The notes below the pieces were generated by a model. That model was not told the origin of the DNA and searched no databases. It saw only the letters and a list, made by a program, of their open reading frames with translations. A stretch of 64,000 bases of DNA from Proteus faecis (GTDB taxonomy: Bacteria; Pseudomonadota; Gammaproteobacteria; Enterobacterales; Enterobacteriaceae): NCBI RefSeq assembly GCF_003144395.1, contig NZ_PENZ01000049.1:377-64376 (forward strand). The letters are read 5' to 3'. Below are positions 37,042 to 46,665 of the stretch, piece after piece (the stretch's first letter is position 1; each line of letters opens with the position of its first letter). The position numbers and the translations under genes were made by a program.

Positions 37042-38508
37042 TTACATGCCTAAACGATAGTTAGGTGATTCTTTCGTGATAGTCACATCATGAACATGGC
37101 TTTCTTGAATACCAGCACCACTGATACGGACAAATTCAGCTTTGGTATTCAACTCTTTAATTGTTGCGCAGCCTGTTAAGCCCATGCATGAACGTAAACC
37201 ACCCATTTGTTGGTGAACGATAGTTTTCAATAAACCTTTATAAGCAACACGGCCTTCGATACCTTCTGGTACTAATTTGTCTGCTGCATTATCAGTTTGG
37301 AAGTAACGATCTGATGAACCTTTAGACATTGCACCTAATGAACCCATGCCACGATAGGATTTATAAGAACGGCCTTGGAACAGTTCGATTTCGCCCGGAG
37401 ATTCTTCAGTACCTGCAAACATTGAACCAACCATAACACAAGCCGCGCCTGCTGCTAATGCTTTTGCAATATCACCAGAGAAACGAATACCACCATCTGC
37501 AATAACAGGAATATTGCGATCTTTCAGTGCTTCTACTGCATCTGCAATAGCGGTAATTTGCGGTACACCAACGCCTGTTACGATACGTGTTGTACAAATT
37601 GATCCTGGGCCAATACCTACTTTAACTGCGCTTACACCAGCATCAGCTAATGCTAAAGCACCTTCTGCGGTTGCAACATTACCACCAATAATAGGTAAGT
37701 TAGGATATAAAGCACGAGTATCACGAATACGTTGTAATACACCTTCAGAATGACCGTGAGAAGAGTCAATCAGTAAAACATCTACGCCAGCTGCGACTAA
37801 TGCTGCCACGCGCTCTTCATTACCTGCACCCGCACCAACAGCTGCACCTACACGTAAACGACCGTGTTCGTCTTTACAAGCATTAGGTTTACGTTCTGCT
37901 TTTTTGAAATCTTTTACTGTGATCATACCTTTCAGGTGGAAGTGATTATCAACCACTAACGCTTTTTCTACACGTTTTTCATGCATTTTTTGCATAACGA
38001 TATCGCGTGCTTCACCTTCTTGTACTGTCACTAAACGTTCTTTAGGTGTCATTACCGCAGTAACGGGTTGGTCTAAATCAGTAACAAAACGAACATCACG
38101 GCCAGTAATAATACCAACTAATTCGTTATCATTAGTCACAACAGGATAACCCGCAAAGCCATTGCGTTCAGTCATTGCTTGAACTTCACGTAAAGAAGTT
38201 TCCGGTGTTACGGTGATAGGATCAGTGACAACACCACTTTCATGTTTTTTCACGCGACGAACTTCTTCAGCTTGGCGTTCGATAGACATGTTTTTGTGGA
38301 TAAAACCAATTCCACCTTCTTGAGCTAATGCAATAGCTAAAGGGGCTTCAGTCACAGTGTCCATTGCAGCAGAAAGCATAGGAACATTTAGGCGGATTGT
38401 TTCAGTCAGTTGAGTAGATAAGTCGGCAGTATTAGGAAGAACAGTGGAGTGTGCAGGAACTAACAAAACATCATCAAATGTAAGTGCTTCTTTTTTAATT
38501 CGTAACAT
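37042..38508 (-). CDS. guaB: Inosine-5'-monophosphate dehydrogenase
   Basis: The 488-residue NAD-dependent enzyme that makes XMP from IMP, the committed step of guanine nucleotide synthesis. It has two CBS domains inserted at about residues 93-205, the [11 protein letters not shown] loop with the catalytic Cys, and the flap [17 protein letters not shown]. Length equals the E. coli protein. First gene of guaBA with a PurR-like operator over its promoter. Confidence 0.98.
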   Translation of the reverse strand: MLRIKKEALTFDDVLLVPAHSTVLPNTADLSTQLTETIRLNVPMLSAAMDTVTEAPLAIALAQEGGIGFIHKNMSIERQAEEVRRVKKHESGVVTDPITVTPETSLREVQAMTERNGFAGYPVVTNDNELVGIITGRDVRFVTDLDQPVTAVMTPKERLVTVQEGEARDIVMQKMHEKRVEKALVVDNHFHLKGMITVKDFKKAERKPNACKDEHGRLRVGAAVGAGAGNEERVAALVAAGVDVLLIDSSHGHSEGVLQRIRDTRALYPNLPIIGGNVATAEGALALADAGVSAVKVGIGPGSICTTRIVTGVGVPQITAIADAVEALKDRNIPVIADGGIRFSGDIAKALAAGAACVMVGSMFAGTEESPGEIELFQGRSYKSYRGMGSLGAMSKGSSDRYFQTDNAADKLVPEGIEGRVAYKGLLKTIVHQQMGGLRSCMGLTGCATIKELNTKAEFVRISGAGIQESHVHDVTITKESPNYRLGM

Positions 38509-38559
38509 AGCAATATCTCACCAAGGCGGCTTTTAGGAAATAGAAAATATTGCCGCGGC

Positions 38560-38585
38560 ATTATACACACCGAAATCGGTTGCTT
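38560..38585 (-). promoter_or_regulatory. guaBA promoter with PurR-like operator
   Basis: On the minus strand AAGCAACCGATTTCGG (38585-38570) matches about 12 of 16 positions of the PurR consensus. It lies just upstream of a perfect TATAAT (38565-38560), about 50 bases before guaB. E. coli guaBA is also PurR-repressed, so this fits. Confidence 0.6.
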
Positions 38586-38677
38586 CTAGCTTTTTTTCAA
38601 AAATTTTATTGACCCTACCACTAACTTAGGTAGTATCAATCAATTAAGTCTTTGTTTTAAAATTTGATCTGGCTCAC

Positions 38678-40060
38678 ATGACACTACCGATAAACAATAA
38701 TATTTTTACTGTTAGCCGTCTAAATAAGACCGTTCGCCAGTTATTAGAAATGGAAATGGGTCGCATTTGGATCAGTGCTGAAATTTCCAATTTTACTCAG
38801 CCCTCTTCTGGTCACTGGTATTTTACGTTAAAGGATACTAATGCCCAAATTAGAGCAGCGATGTTTCGTGGGCAAAATACTAAAGTAACTTTTCGCCCTC
38901 AGCATGGTCAGCAAGTCTTAGTTCGCGCAACAATTACCTTGTATGAACCACGAGGCGATTACCAATTGATTGTTGAAAGTATGCAACCAGCTGGTGACGG
39001 ACTTCTACAACAACAATTTGAACTATTAAAACAAAAACTCAGTGCAGAAGGATTATTTGATGCCATTTACAAAAAACCGCTGCCATCACCAGCAAAACAA
39101 ATCGGGGTCATCACATCTTCAACGGGTGCAGCATTACACGATATTTTAAATATTCTTCGCCGTCGTGATCCTTCATTACCTGTGCTTATCTACCCTACTG
39201 CTGTTCAAGGTATTGAAGCGCCTATGCAGATTGTTCATGCCATCGAACTTGCTAATCGCCGTAAAGAGTGTGATGTTTTAATTGTTGGCCGTGGTGGTGG
39301 TTCATTAGAAGATCTCTGGGCGTTTAATGATGAACGTGTTGCTCGTGCTATTTTTGCCAGTGAAATTCCAATTGTGAGTGCAGTTGGTCATGAAACCGAT
39401 GTGACCATTGCTGATTTTATTGCCGACCTTAGAGCACCAACCCCCTCTGCTGCGGCAGAACTCATTAGTCGTAACAAACTTGAGCTATTGCGCCAATTAC
39501 AATCGCAGCAACAACGCCTCGAAATGGCAATGGATTACTATTTAGCGAAAAAACTTCGTGCAATAACACAGCTCCATCATCGTTTGCAGCAACAGCATCC
39601 TCATTTACGCCTTGCTCGTCAGCAAAATGTATTAGCTTCCACACAACAACGTTTAGTTTCTAGTTTTCAACGACTATTTCAAACCAAGCAACATCAACAA
39701 ATACAACTACAAAAACGCCTTAACTACCAAGAACCTAGCTCCCAAATTCAGGCATTACTTCGTCAACAACAACTGTTGATTTACCGTATGCGAGAAAGTA
39801 TTTCACAACAGTTATCTCGTCAACGTGAACAGTTTGCAATTAGCTGTTCTCGATTAGAAAGTGTGAGCCCTCTCGCAACACTTTCTCGCGGTTACAGTAT
39901 TAGTGAAACAGTGTCTGGAGAGGTGCTGAAAAATACTAAACAAGTAAAAGTGGGTGATCCACTAAAAACCCGTGTTGAAGATGGCTGGATCACTAGTGAA
40001 GTAGTTAAAACACAAAAAATAAGAACAAAACGTAAAACAACCACTAAAAGTGATAATTAA
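38678..40060 (+). CDS. xseA: Exodeoxyribonuclease VII large subunit
   Basis: The 460-residue large subunit of exonuclease VII, which degrades single-stranded DNA with XseB. An N-terminal OB fold ([15 protein letters not shown] to about 100) is followed by the catalytic core with [30 protein letters not shown] and [15 protein letters not shown], then a long coiled coil (about 260-400) rich in Gln and Arg, and a C-terminal ATLSRGYSI segment. Divergent from guaB, as in E. coli. Confidence 0.97.
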   Translation: MTLPINNNIFTVSRLNKTVRQLLEMEMGRIWISAEISNFTQPSSGHWYFTLKDTNAQIRAAMFRGQNTKVTFRPQHGQQVLVRATITLYEPRGDYQLIVESMQPAGDGLLQQQFELLKQKLSAEGLFDAIYKKPLPSPAKQIGVITSSTGAALHDILNILRRRDPSLPVLIYPTAVQGIEAPMQIVHAIELANRRKECDVLIVGRGGGSLEDLWAFNDERVARAIFASEIPIVSAVGHETDVTIADFIADLRAPTPSAAAELISRNKLELLRQLQSQQQRLEMAMDYYLAKKLRAITQLHHRLQQQHPHLRLARQQNVLASTQQRLVSSFQRLFQTKQHQQIQLQKRLNYQEPSSQIQALLRQQQLLIYRMRESISQQLSRQREQFAISCSRLESVSPLATLSRGYSISETVSGEVLKNTKQVKVGDPLKTRVEDGWITSEVVKTQKIRTKRKTTTKSDN

Positions 40061-40091
40061 CCTTCATTGCTGATTTAATTTCATACAAAAG

Positions 40092-40127
40092 AAAGACGGC
40101 ATCAAAATCATATTTGATGCCGTCTTT
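40092..40127. terminator. Strong bidirectional terminator
   Basis: A perfect 15-base stem, AAAGACGGCATCAAA (40092-40106) with its complement at 40113-40127. It lies between convergent xseA and the receptor gene. Confidence 0.85.
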
Positions 40128-40175
40128 TATTATTTATCTATTCAGATGGTATTTTTAGATAATTATCATTGAATA

Positions 40176-42419
40176 CTAAAAACGCACTTCTCCTGCAAAC
40201 AAATAACTTCTACCGCGAGCGGTCTGTGTGTTAGCCCCCGGATCTTGCATAATTGGTGATGAATTACTTCTATCAAGTGCATTAGAATAATTTTTATTCA
40301 TTAAATTATGCACAGCAAATTTCAATGAGACATTTTTATTAATTTGATAATTACTGTAAACGTCAATTATCGTTGGGATTTTTTCTTGCTCTACCATAGG
40401 TACTATACCTAAATCGTAGTCTATTCCTTCCGGTGCAGATTTACGTGATTTACCTGTTATTTGGATCACTGTGCCTAATTCTAATGACCGGTCATCAAAG
40501 AAGCGAACACCAGTATCAATAGTGGCATAATATTTAGGAAGTTCTGAAGCCGGAGTTTGTCCAAAATCTAAGCTCGCAATTGATGTGGGTTGTGAAGTGC
40601 GTTGATCACTATAGGAAAGGTTAGCGTAAAATATCCCTGCATCATAATTAGCTTGTAACTCATAACCACGCAAAGTCACAGGATCGATACTGTTAGTATG
40701 AAGATGAATATTACCATCATTTTCCATATTGACGTAGTCATCCAATGTTAGTGAATCATCCGCTCTACAACGGATCCCTCCTTTACACACGATAAAAGAT
40801 TCACTAGAAATATAATTTTTGATCTTGGTGTGATACCACAATCCTTTAAATCGTAAGCTATCCCCTTCAATAATTAAATCAGGACGATAACTATTAAATC
40901 CAAGTTGGAATGTATCAGCCTTTTCACTCTTTAAATATGGGTTCATTGACGCACCACCTTCATTGGCAAAGAAGATCTCTTGTGAAGTTGGCGCCCTCAT
41001 AGTGTAAGCATAACTTGCAAAAGGCTGAAATTCAGGAATAATTTCAGCTGCAATTAGCATTCCCGGCTCCCAATTTCTATCATGGCGATTAAGATCCATT
41101 GCACCTTCAGGGAAGCACGCATCACGGCTAGCACACGCCGGTTTATGTCCTTTTATATTGTAATCCACATAATTTAAATTGAGATCTAACGTATAAATGT
41201 CATATTCAAATTTCATTTGTGAAAAGAAGCTGGTTAAATTATTTTTCCCTTTAGGTGCAAACGCGTTATTTTCAACCATATTGTTTGCTTGCCAAGCATC
41301 TGTCGATGGGGCAATAACGCTACGTTTATATTCTGTAAACATTAACTTTGAACCTAATGTAAATGCCATATCTAATTCACCATAATTAAAACGACTAGTA
41401 TTTTTAGCCACTAATGAATCAGAGATATTTTCCGCATTTGCATTACGCAAGCTCATTAAAGAATCACCTTCAAATTTTTGAGATGCTTGGCTGTGACTTA
41501 AGCGAATTTCACTATCAAAAAGGTCATTTAATGGCGTATAGCGATATTTTGCATAATAATCTTTGGCATCAATTTTACGCCTATTAAAATTATTATTATA
41601 AAATCGACCACTTAATTCTAATTCATGAGAGTCATTAGGTTTAATATTAATTTTCGCCAATTCTGAATGTGGTTTTTGATTAAAGTGTTTATTAGTGGCA
41701 AATTCTTCACTATTAAATCCTGCACCATTCTTATAAGACGATTCTATTTTATGTCCACTTAAAGCAAGCATTGCGCCAACTGAACCATCATCATTAAATA
41801 GGGAACGTTGCCCAGCAAAAGCAACCATACCGTTATAACCTAGACCATTCGTACCACCAGCAGCTTTACTTCTTACTCCCCATGAATTACCTTTAAATAA
41901 AACATCTTCTACACCAATAGTTTTAAAGTTAGCGCTACCTGCCAAGGCATTGATGCTATTTTCACCATCTTGTTGGCCTCGCGAAATATCCACTTGAACA
42001 ATAAAGTTTGGGTCAAGCATGCTATTAAATTGGTTATATGGTTGGCCGCCATGGCTAATTTGACTAGGTGATGTGCTATATGTTGTTTGTGTGACACCAT
42101 CCACCATCATATTCACACGCCCAAAACCACTAAGCCCGCGAATATTGACACTAACGCCCGGTTGACTTACATCCATTTGAGTATACGTTCCTGGCGTTGA
42201 ACGTAATGCTTGTTCTACAGATTCAAGATTATTAATTTCACCAATAGCGCTATAAGCCCCCGGTTTTCCTAATGCTTTTTGTTCTGGTGTTTCTTTTTGT
42301 GCTGATGAAACTTTTAAGCTACTAAATTGAACTGCTTTATCTGTTTCAGATGCGATGACAAAATGATTAACACCCGAAAATAAAATAAGAGTGCTAAGTA
42401 TTTTCCTTGTAACTTTCAT
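40176..42419 (-). CDS. TonB-dependent outer-membrane receptor, haem/haemoprotein type
   Basis: A 747-residue outer-membrane receptor with a signal peptide (MKVTRKILSTLILFSGVNHF), an N-terminal plug (PGVSVNIRGLSGFGRVNMMV; VDGVTQTTYS; the INALAGSANFKTIGVEDV segment recalls HasR and haemoglobin receptors) and a C-terminal beta-barrel ending in VRF. Four cysteines sit in two loops (ACASRDACFP and CKGGIRC). It is last in the chaN-tonB-oligopeptidase-receptor cluster, whose promoter has a Fur box. Haem or haemoglobin as ligand is inferred from plug similarity and ChaN. A HasR-type residue set cannot be confirmed by eye. Confidence 0.85.
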   Translation of the reverse strand: MKVTRKILSTLILFSGVNHFVIASETDKAVQFSSLKVSSAQKETPEQKALGKPGAYSAIGEINNLESVEQALRSTPGTYTQMDVSQPGVSVNIRGLSGFGRVNMMVDGVTQTTYSTSPSQISHGGQPYNQFNSMLDPNFIVQVDISRGQQDGENSINALAGSANFKTIGVEDVLFKGNSWGVRSKAAGGTNGLGYNGMVAFAGQRSLFNDDGSVGAMLALSGHKIESSYKNGAGFNSEEFATNKHFNQKPHSELAKINIKPNDSHELELSGRFYNNNFNRRKIDAKDYYAKYRYTPLNDLFDSEIRLSHSQASQKFEGDSLMSLRNANAENISDSLVAKNTSRFNYGELDMAFTLGSKLMFTEYKRSVIAPSTDAWQANNMVENNAFAPKGKNNLTSFFSQMKFEYDIYTLDLNLNYVDYNIKGHKPACASRDACFPEGAMDLNRHDRNWEPGMLIAAEIIPEFQPFASYAYTMRAPTSQEIFFANEGGASMNPYLKSEKADTFQLGFNSYRPDLIIEGDSLRFKGLWYHTKIKNYISSESFIVCKGGIRCRADDSLTLDDYVNMENDGNIHLHTNSIDPVTLRGYELQANYDAGIFYANLSYSDQRTSQPTSIASLDFGQTPASELPKYYATIDTGVRFFDDRSLELGTVIQITGKSRKSAPEGIDYDLGIVPMVEQEKIPTIIDVYSNYQINKNVSLKFAVHNLMNKNYSNALDRSNSSPIMQDPGANTQTARGRSYLFAGEVRF

Positions 42420-42526
42420 AATAAACCTATTCTTTATTTTTATTTAAATAGGCTCACGTTGCTTTATATAAATATAAAGTGATTAAACTAGAAAATATTA
42501 TTATTGTTATATTCGTTTTAAATAAT

Positions 42527-42560
42527 AGCACTGTCCCTCTTAAAGAGAGACAGGCTAAAT
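42527..42560 (-). terminator. Hairpin between oligopeptidase and receptor genes
   Basis: CTGTCCCTCTT and AAGAGAGACAG (about 42531-42553) form an 11-base stem with one mismatch. The minus-strand T-run is weak, so it is likely an attenuator or processing site within the cluster. Confidence 0.45.
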
Positions 42561-42589
42561 TATTAAACTAATTTATTATACCAATTATT

Positions 42590-44758
42590 CTATTTTATAT
42601 TTTGAGTTTTAAAATAGACTTCAGGCTGTTCTAACATCAGAATAAAGGCATATTCTTTCGCTGTATCACGTAAGCGATTAAAACGTCCTGATTTGCCACC
42701 ATGCCCTGCACTCATATTAGCATCAAGCAATAGTAGGTTATTATCTGTTTTTAATTCACGTAATTTAGCAACCCATTTTGCAGGCTCCCAATATTGTACT
42801 TGTGAGTCATGCAACCCTGTTGTGACTAATAAATGAGGATAGTCCTTAGCAACCACATTATCGTATGGGCTATACGATTTTAAGCGGAAATAAACTTCTT
42901 TATCCGCAGGATCCCCCCACTCTTCATATTCCCCTGTTGTTAAAGGAATTGAAGCATCGAGCATTGTTGTCACAACGTCCACGAATGGAACTTGAGATAC
43001 CACACCACGGTATAATTCTGGTGCCATATTCACAACGGCGCCCATTAATAATCCGCCTGCACTGCCTCCCATTGCATAAACATGTTTAGGTGCTCCATAA
43101 CCTTTGGCAATTAGGTATTTAGTGGCATCAATAAAGTCAGTAAAAGTATTAACTTTATGTTCCATTTTACCTTGGTTATACCAACGCTTACCTAATTCAC
43201 CACCACCACGCACATGCACAATCGCATAAACAAAGCCTCTGTCTAACAAACTTAAACGAGGTGAGCTAAATGAAGGATCAATGCTACTACCGTAAGAGCC
43301 ATAGCCATAAATTAAGATAGGGTTTTCACCTTTCTTAAATAAATCTTTGCGATAAACCAATGATACAGGAACTTCAACACCATCTTGTGCTTTTACCCAA
43401 ATACGCTCACTTTCATACAGATCGCGTTCAAAGCCTTTTACTTCTTGTTGTTTAAGTAACTGCTTTTGATGCGTTTGCATATTCCATTGATAAGTTGAAG
43501 ACGGCGTTGTCATAGAAGTATAACCAAAGCGAAGCTCTTCGCTATCTGCTTGCGGGTTAAATCCTAGCCATGCCATATAAACAGGATCGTCAAACGTAAC
43601 ATAAGTTGATTGACCTGTTTTCCAATCAATCTGGCGTAATGACACGAGACCTTGTTTTCTTTCTTCAACAACCAACCAGCGATTAAAGAGATCAAAACCT
43701 TCTAAATCGACATCTTTTTGTGGTGCAATAACGGTTTCCCAAGGCTTATCGATTGACGCGGTTTTATAAAGGCCAAATAGTTCACTCTCATGATTCGAAC
43801 GAATATAGAATTCGCCATTGAAATGATCGATATCATATTCACGCCCTTCTTGACGTGCAGAGAAAACAACCATCGGTTTTTCTGGCGCATTTGCGTCAAT
43901 TAAACGTGATTCTGAGGTTGTTGAACTTTCAATAGAGACCAGAATGTAATCTTCAGATTTACTTTTACCCATCCATGTATAAAAGCGATCATCGTTTTCT
44001 TCGAAGATTTTGACATCTTGTTTACGATCAGTGCCATATTGATGGCGATAGATTTGATAAGGCAGTAGCGTTTGCGGATCTTTATCAACATAAAATAGTG
44101 TTTTGCTATCATTTGCCCATACTAAGTTTGCTGAGATATTGGTTAACACATTCTCTTTCCATGCATTATCCGATAAATCTTTATAGGCAACATTATAGTT
44201 TCTACGCCCTTCTTTATCTTCAGCAATAGCAATACGTTTGTTATCTGGGCTAATTGTCAGATCACCTAATTGATAGAATTCGTGCCCTTTAGCACGTTCG
44301 TTTCCATCAACGAGAACCTCCCATTCACCTTCACTATTTACTGGTTTACGCTGATAAATAGGGAAATCTTTACCTTCTTGATAAATAGTACGATACGTAT
44401 ATCCGTTATAAATATAAGGCACTGATTCATCGTTTTGAGCCATACGGCTTACCATCTCATTGAAGAGTGTTTCCTCAAGGGCGTTACCTTCTTTCATCAC
44501 TGATTCAGTATAAGCATTTTCTGCATTCAGATAATCGAGCACTTTGGGATCTTTACGTGAATCATCTCGTAACCAATAATAATTGTCGGTACGCGTATCT
44601 CCATGCGCTGTCATCACGTGAGGTATTTTATTCGCTTTTGGTGGCATCACTAGGGAGTCCTTCTGATTTTGAGCCAATGCAGGTGTTGCTGAAATTAACA
44701 ATGCCATGATCGCACTCGTTAATTTTAACGTCATCCGTTTTTTTGTTGCGATTAACAT
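42590..44758 (-). CDS. ptrB: Exported oligopeptidase B (S9A prolyl oligopeptidase family)
   Basis: A 722-residue S9-family serine peptidase close to oligopeptidase B, which cuts peptides after Arg or Lys. A propeller domain occupies the N-terminal half and the alpha/beta-hydrolase domain the C-terminal part. The catalytic Ser is in MGGSAGGLLMG (S566), with Asp in TGLHDSQVQY and His in SAGHGGKSG. Unlike cytosolic E. coli PtrB (686 residues) it starts with a signal peptide (MTLKLTSAIMALLISATPAL then AQ), so it should be periplasmic or surface-exposed. In this cluster it may process peptides released from a haemoprotein. It is 26 bases downstream of tonB. Confidence 0.85.
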   Translation of the reverse strand: MLIATKKRMTLKLTSAIMALLISATPALAQNQKDSLVMPPKANKIPHVMTAHGDTRTDNYYWLRDDSRKDPKVLDYLNAENAYTESVMKEGNALEETLFNEMVSRMAQNDESVPYIYNGYTYRTIYQEGKDFPIYQRKPVNSEGEWEVLVDGNERAKGHEFYQLGDLTISPDNKRIAIAEDKEGRRNYNVAYKDLSDNAWKENVLTNISANLVWANDSKTLFYVDKDPQTLLPYQIYRHQYGTDRKQDVKIFEENDDRFYTWMGKSKSEDYILVSIESSTTSESRLIDANAPEKPMVVFSARQEGREYDIDHFNGEFYIRSNHESELFGLYKTASIDKPWETVIAPQKDVDLEGFDLFNRWLVVEERKQGLVSLRQIDWKTGQSTYVTFDDPVYMAWLGFNPQADSEELRFGYTSMTTPSSTYQWNMQTHQKQLLKQQEVKGFERDLYESERIWVKAQDGVEVPVSLVYRKDLFKKGENPILIYGYGSYGSSIDPSFSSPRLSLLDRGFVYAIVHVRGGGELGKRWYNQGKMEHKVNTFTDFIDATKYLIAKGYGAPKHVYAMGGSAGGLLMGAVVNMAPELYRGVVSQVPFVDVVTTMLDASIPLTTGEYEEWGDPADKEVYFRLKSYSPYDNVVAKDYPHLLVTTGLHDSQVQYWEPAKWVAKLRELKTDNNLLLLDANMSAGHGGKSGRFNRLRDTAKEYAFILMLEQPEVYFKTQNIK

Positions 44759-44784
44759 AATGTTTATTTCCTTTTAACCTGTCG

Positions 44785-45594
44785 TTAGAACATTAGTGTA
44801 GAAAACTCAATTGGCATTTCAACCATTATTTTACCTTTCGACAATAACTCAAGAGGCGGTATAGGCAAGGGTTCAGCACGTTTGAGTACTCTTTGTGCTT
44901 CTCTGTCTAAAGAACGCACGCCACTACTGAGAATTAATTCACTCGATATAACATAACCTTGTTCATCAACAATAAAGCGCACTTTAGAGATACCTGTTCT
45001 ACCTTTGTTTTTTGCTTCTTCAGGATAGTCTTTATAGCGATTAAGGTGCCCTTTTGTTTTAGATTGCCATAATGCTAACGCGCTTTCTGAACTATCTGAA
45101 TCGCTGTCATAATTTGCACTAACATCATTAGATTGCTGTTTCGCCGCAGAGCGACTACTTGAAGGTGCTGATTGGCTAGACACATCTTCACTAACAGTAG
45201 GTGCTGGTTTTACAGGCGAAGTAACAGGTATCGTTTTAGCTGTCTGCTCAATATTGACTCTTTTTTTTGGCTTTTCGAACAAAATATCAGCATTTTCATT
45301 CACAACCAGATCGGGTTGTTTTTCAGCAATATCTTGCTCTACCTTTTTTTGGCTTGCCACTGCCAGTTGTTGATCAACGCCTATAACCTGTGTTTCATCG
45401 CTGATCGCTTGTACGTTTTCACTTAAGCTCATCATTACAGCTAATTCGGGCTCTTGTATAAATACCGCCTTCTCTTTATTGAAATAAAAATAAGCTATGA
45501 CAAAAACAGCATGTACACCGATAGCTAAAATCAATGCCTTAAAACTATAAAGCTGAAATTTTGGCATTTGATCCATACAAGATGAAATAATCAT
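44785..45594 (-). CDS. tonB: TonB-family energy transducer
   Basis: A 269-residue TonB-like protein: an N-terminal membrane anchor (ALILAIGVHAVFVIAYFYF) with the conserved His, a long polar Ser/Pro/Lys linker (about 70-165), and a C-terminal TonB domain with YPEEAKNKGRTGISKVRFIV and the SSGVRSLDREAQRVL segment. It couples ExbBD-driven energy to a receptor. Being local to one receptor it is likely a dedicated paralogue, not the global TonB. The start could also be the ATG at 45576; no Shine-Dalgarno decides it. Confidence 0.85.
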   Translation of the reverse strand: MIISSCMDQMPKFQLYSFKALILAIGVHAVFVIAYFYFNKEKAVFIQEPELAVMMSLSENVQAISDETQVIGVDQQLAVASQKKVEQDIAEKQPDLVVNENADILFEKPKKRVNIEQTAKTIPVTSPVKPAPTVSEDVSSQSAPSSSRSAAKQQSNDVSANYDSDSDSSESALALWQSKTKGHLNRYKDYPEEAKNKGRTGISKVRFIVDEQGYVISSELILSSGVRSLDREAQRVLKRAEPLPIPPLELLSKGKIMVEMPIEFSTLMF

Positions 45595-45612
45595 ATTCGT
45601 GTTATCAAGAAA

Positions 45613-46482
45613 TTAAGGTAATGCAACAGGTGTTATCCAAAGATAATCCGCATGAACTGAAGTAATATCACTTCCCTTTTCCACCATTATCACGACTGTC
45701 ACGTTTTCATGTGGTGCTAAATCAGTAACGTGTAAAGGTACACCCATTACTTTTGTGGCATGAAAAGAGCCAGCAATTAAAAGTGCGGGCGTCGGTGCAT
45801 CTAATAAACTTTTTGCCATTGCACGATCACGCAATTGTTGAATAGCCGTCATTTTTTCGGCTTGTGTTTCATCAAGCTCACCGCCATGAGAAAGCTCGAT
45901 TGTTTTTTGAATGAGTTGGCGAACAGATATATCTGTTGAATGTACACCATCAATAACAGGAGGATTTTTATACGCGCTAGATATTTCACTACGGTCAATA
46001 TTAGCAGCTAATAAAGGATAATCAGCGCTTAGCCCAGCTTTAACAATATTACCGTACCATTTCCAAGGCCAACCTGAATTCCATTTTAATGCCGCCATTA
46101 GACGTTCATCCCGTAGATATTCAGAACCAGAATAACGTTTCTTTGTGTTATCAACTAAGGATTGCTGGCTTGGTGTTAACATCTCGAGTAAAACGGCGCC
46201 TTGAGGGCGCTTTTTAGGCAGTTCTGTCATTAACCAATATTCAATATCATGATGATAAGCATTGTCATGTTTTTCACCAATAATCACACGTGATTGACTT
46301 GCTAATCGTGTTAACAGTGTATCTGCCGTGATGGATTGCCCAGTTCGTGTATCAATGATGTTTGCCGACTGAATCATTTCTAGATCTATGGTTGATACTG
46401 GTTGTTTTTCTATCGAATGACATGCTGAAAGGCTTATTAATGAAACGAGTAGTAAGATCCTTTTTGATATTGAGAAAAACAT
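45613..46482 (-). CDS. ChaN-like haem-binding lipoprotein
   Basis: A 289-residue lipoprotein (lipobox LISLSAC) of the ChaN/Tiki superfamily. Motifs seen: VIIGEKHDNAYHHDIEYWL, AVLLEMLTPSQQ, KWNSGWPWKWYG and ALLIAGSFHATKVMGVP. Campylobacter and enterobacterial ChaN bind haem dimers and aid iron uptake. First gene of the cluster behind a Fur box. I chose the ATG at 46482, which has AGGA 5 bases before it; the one at 46488 is too close. Confidence 0.85.
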   Translation of the reverse strand: MFFSISKRILLLVSLISLSACHSIEKQPVSTIDLEMIQSANIIDTRTGQSITADTLLTRLASQSRVIIGEKHDNAYHHDIEYWLMTELPKKRPQGAVLLEMLTPSQQSLVDNTKKRYSGSEYLRDERLMAALKWNSGWPWKWYGNIVKAGLSADYPLLAANIDRSEISSAYKNPPVIDGVHSTDISVRQLIQKTIELSHGGELDETQAEKMTAIQQLRDRAMAKSLLDAPTPALLIAGSFHATKVMGVPLHVTDLAPHENVTVVIMVEKGSDITSVHADYLWITPVALP

Positions 46483-46540
46483 AATCATCCTATTAGTTAT
46501 ATATACTTATTTTAATTGGATTGCTAGATTAATATTATTA

Positions 46541-46564
46541 ATAATAATTATCAATATCATTCTC
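46541..46564. promoter_or_regulatory. Fur box of the chaN-tonB-ptrB-receptor cluster
   Basis: On the minus strand GAGAAT-GATATT-GATAAT-TATTAT, three or four adjacent GATAAT-like hexamers, the Fur consensus. It lies about 60-80 bases before chaN. Strong support for iron-repressed expression. Confidence 0.75.
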
Positions 46565-46610
46565 ATATTAATTTGTATTTAATAATTACTATCTATTTTA
46601 AACGTATAAA

Positions 46611-46637
46611 AAAAGCGCCGGATAAAAGGCGCTTTTT
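46611..46637 (-). terminator. Terminator after maeB
   Basis: AAAAGCGCC (46611-46619) pairs with GGCGCTTTT (46628-46636), and T-rich DNA follows on both strands. Confidence 0.8.
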
Positions 46638-46665
46638 ATGTATACAACTATTTAATTAGTAACAA

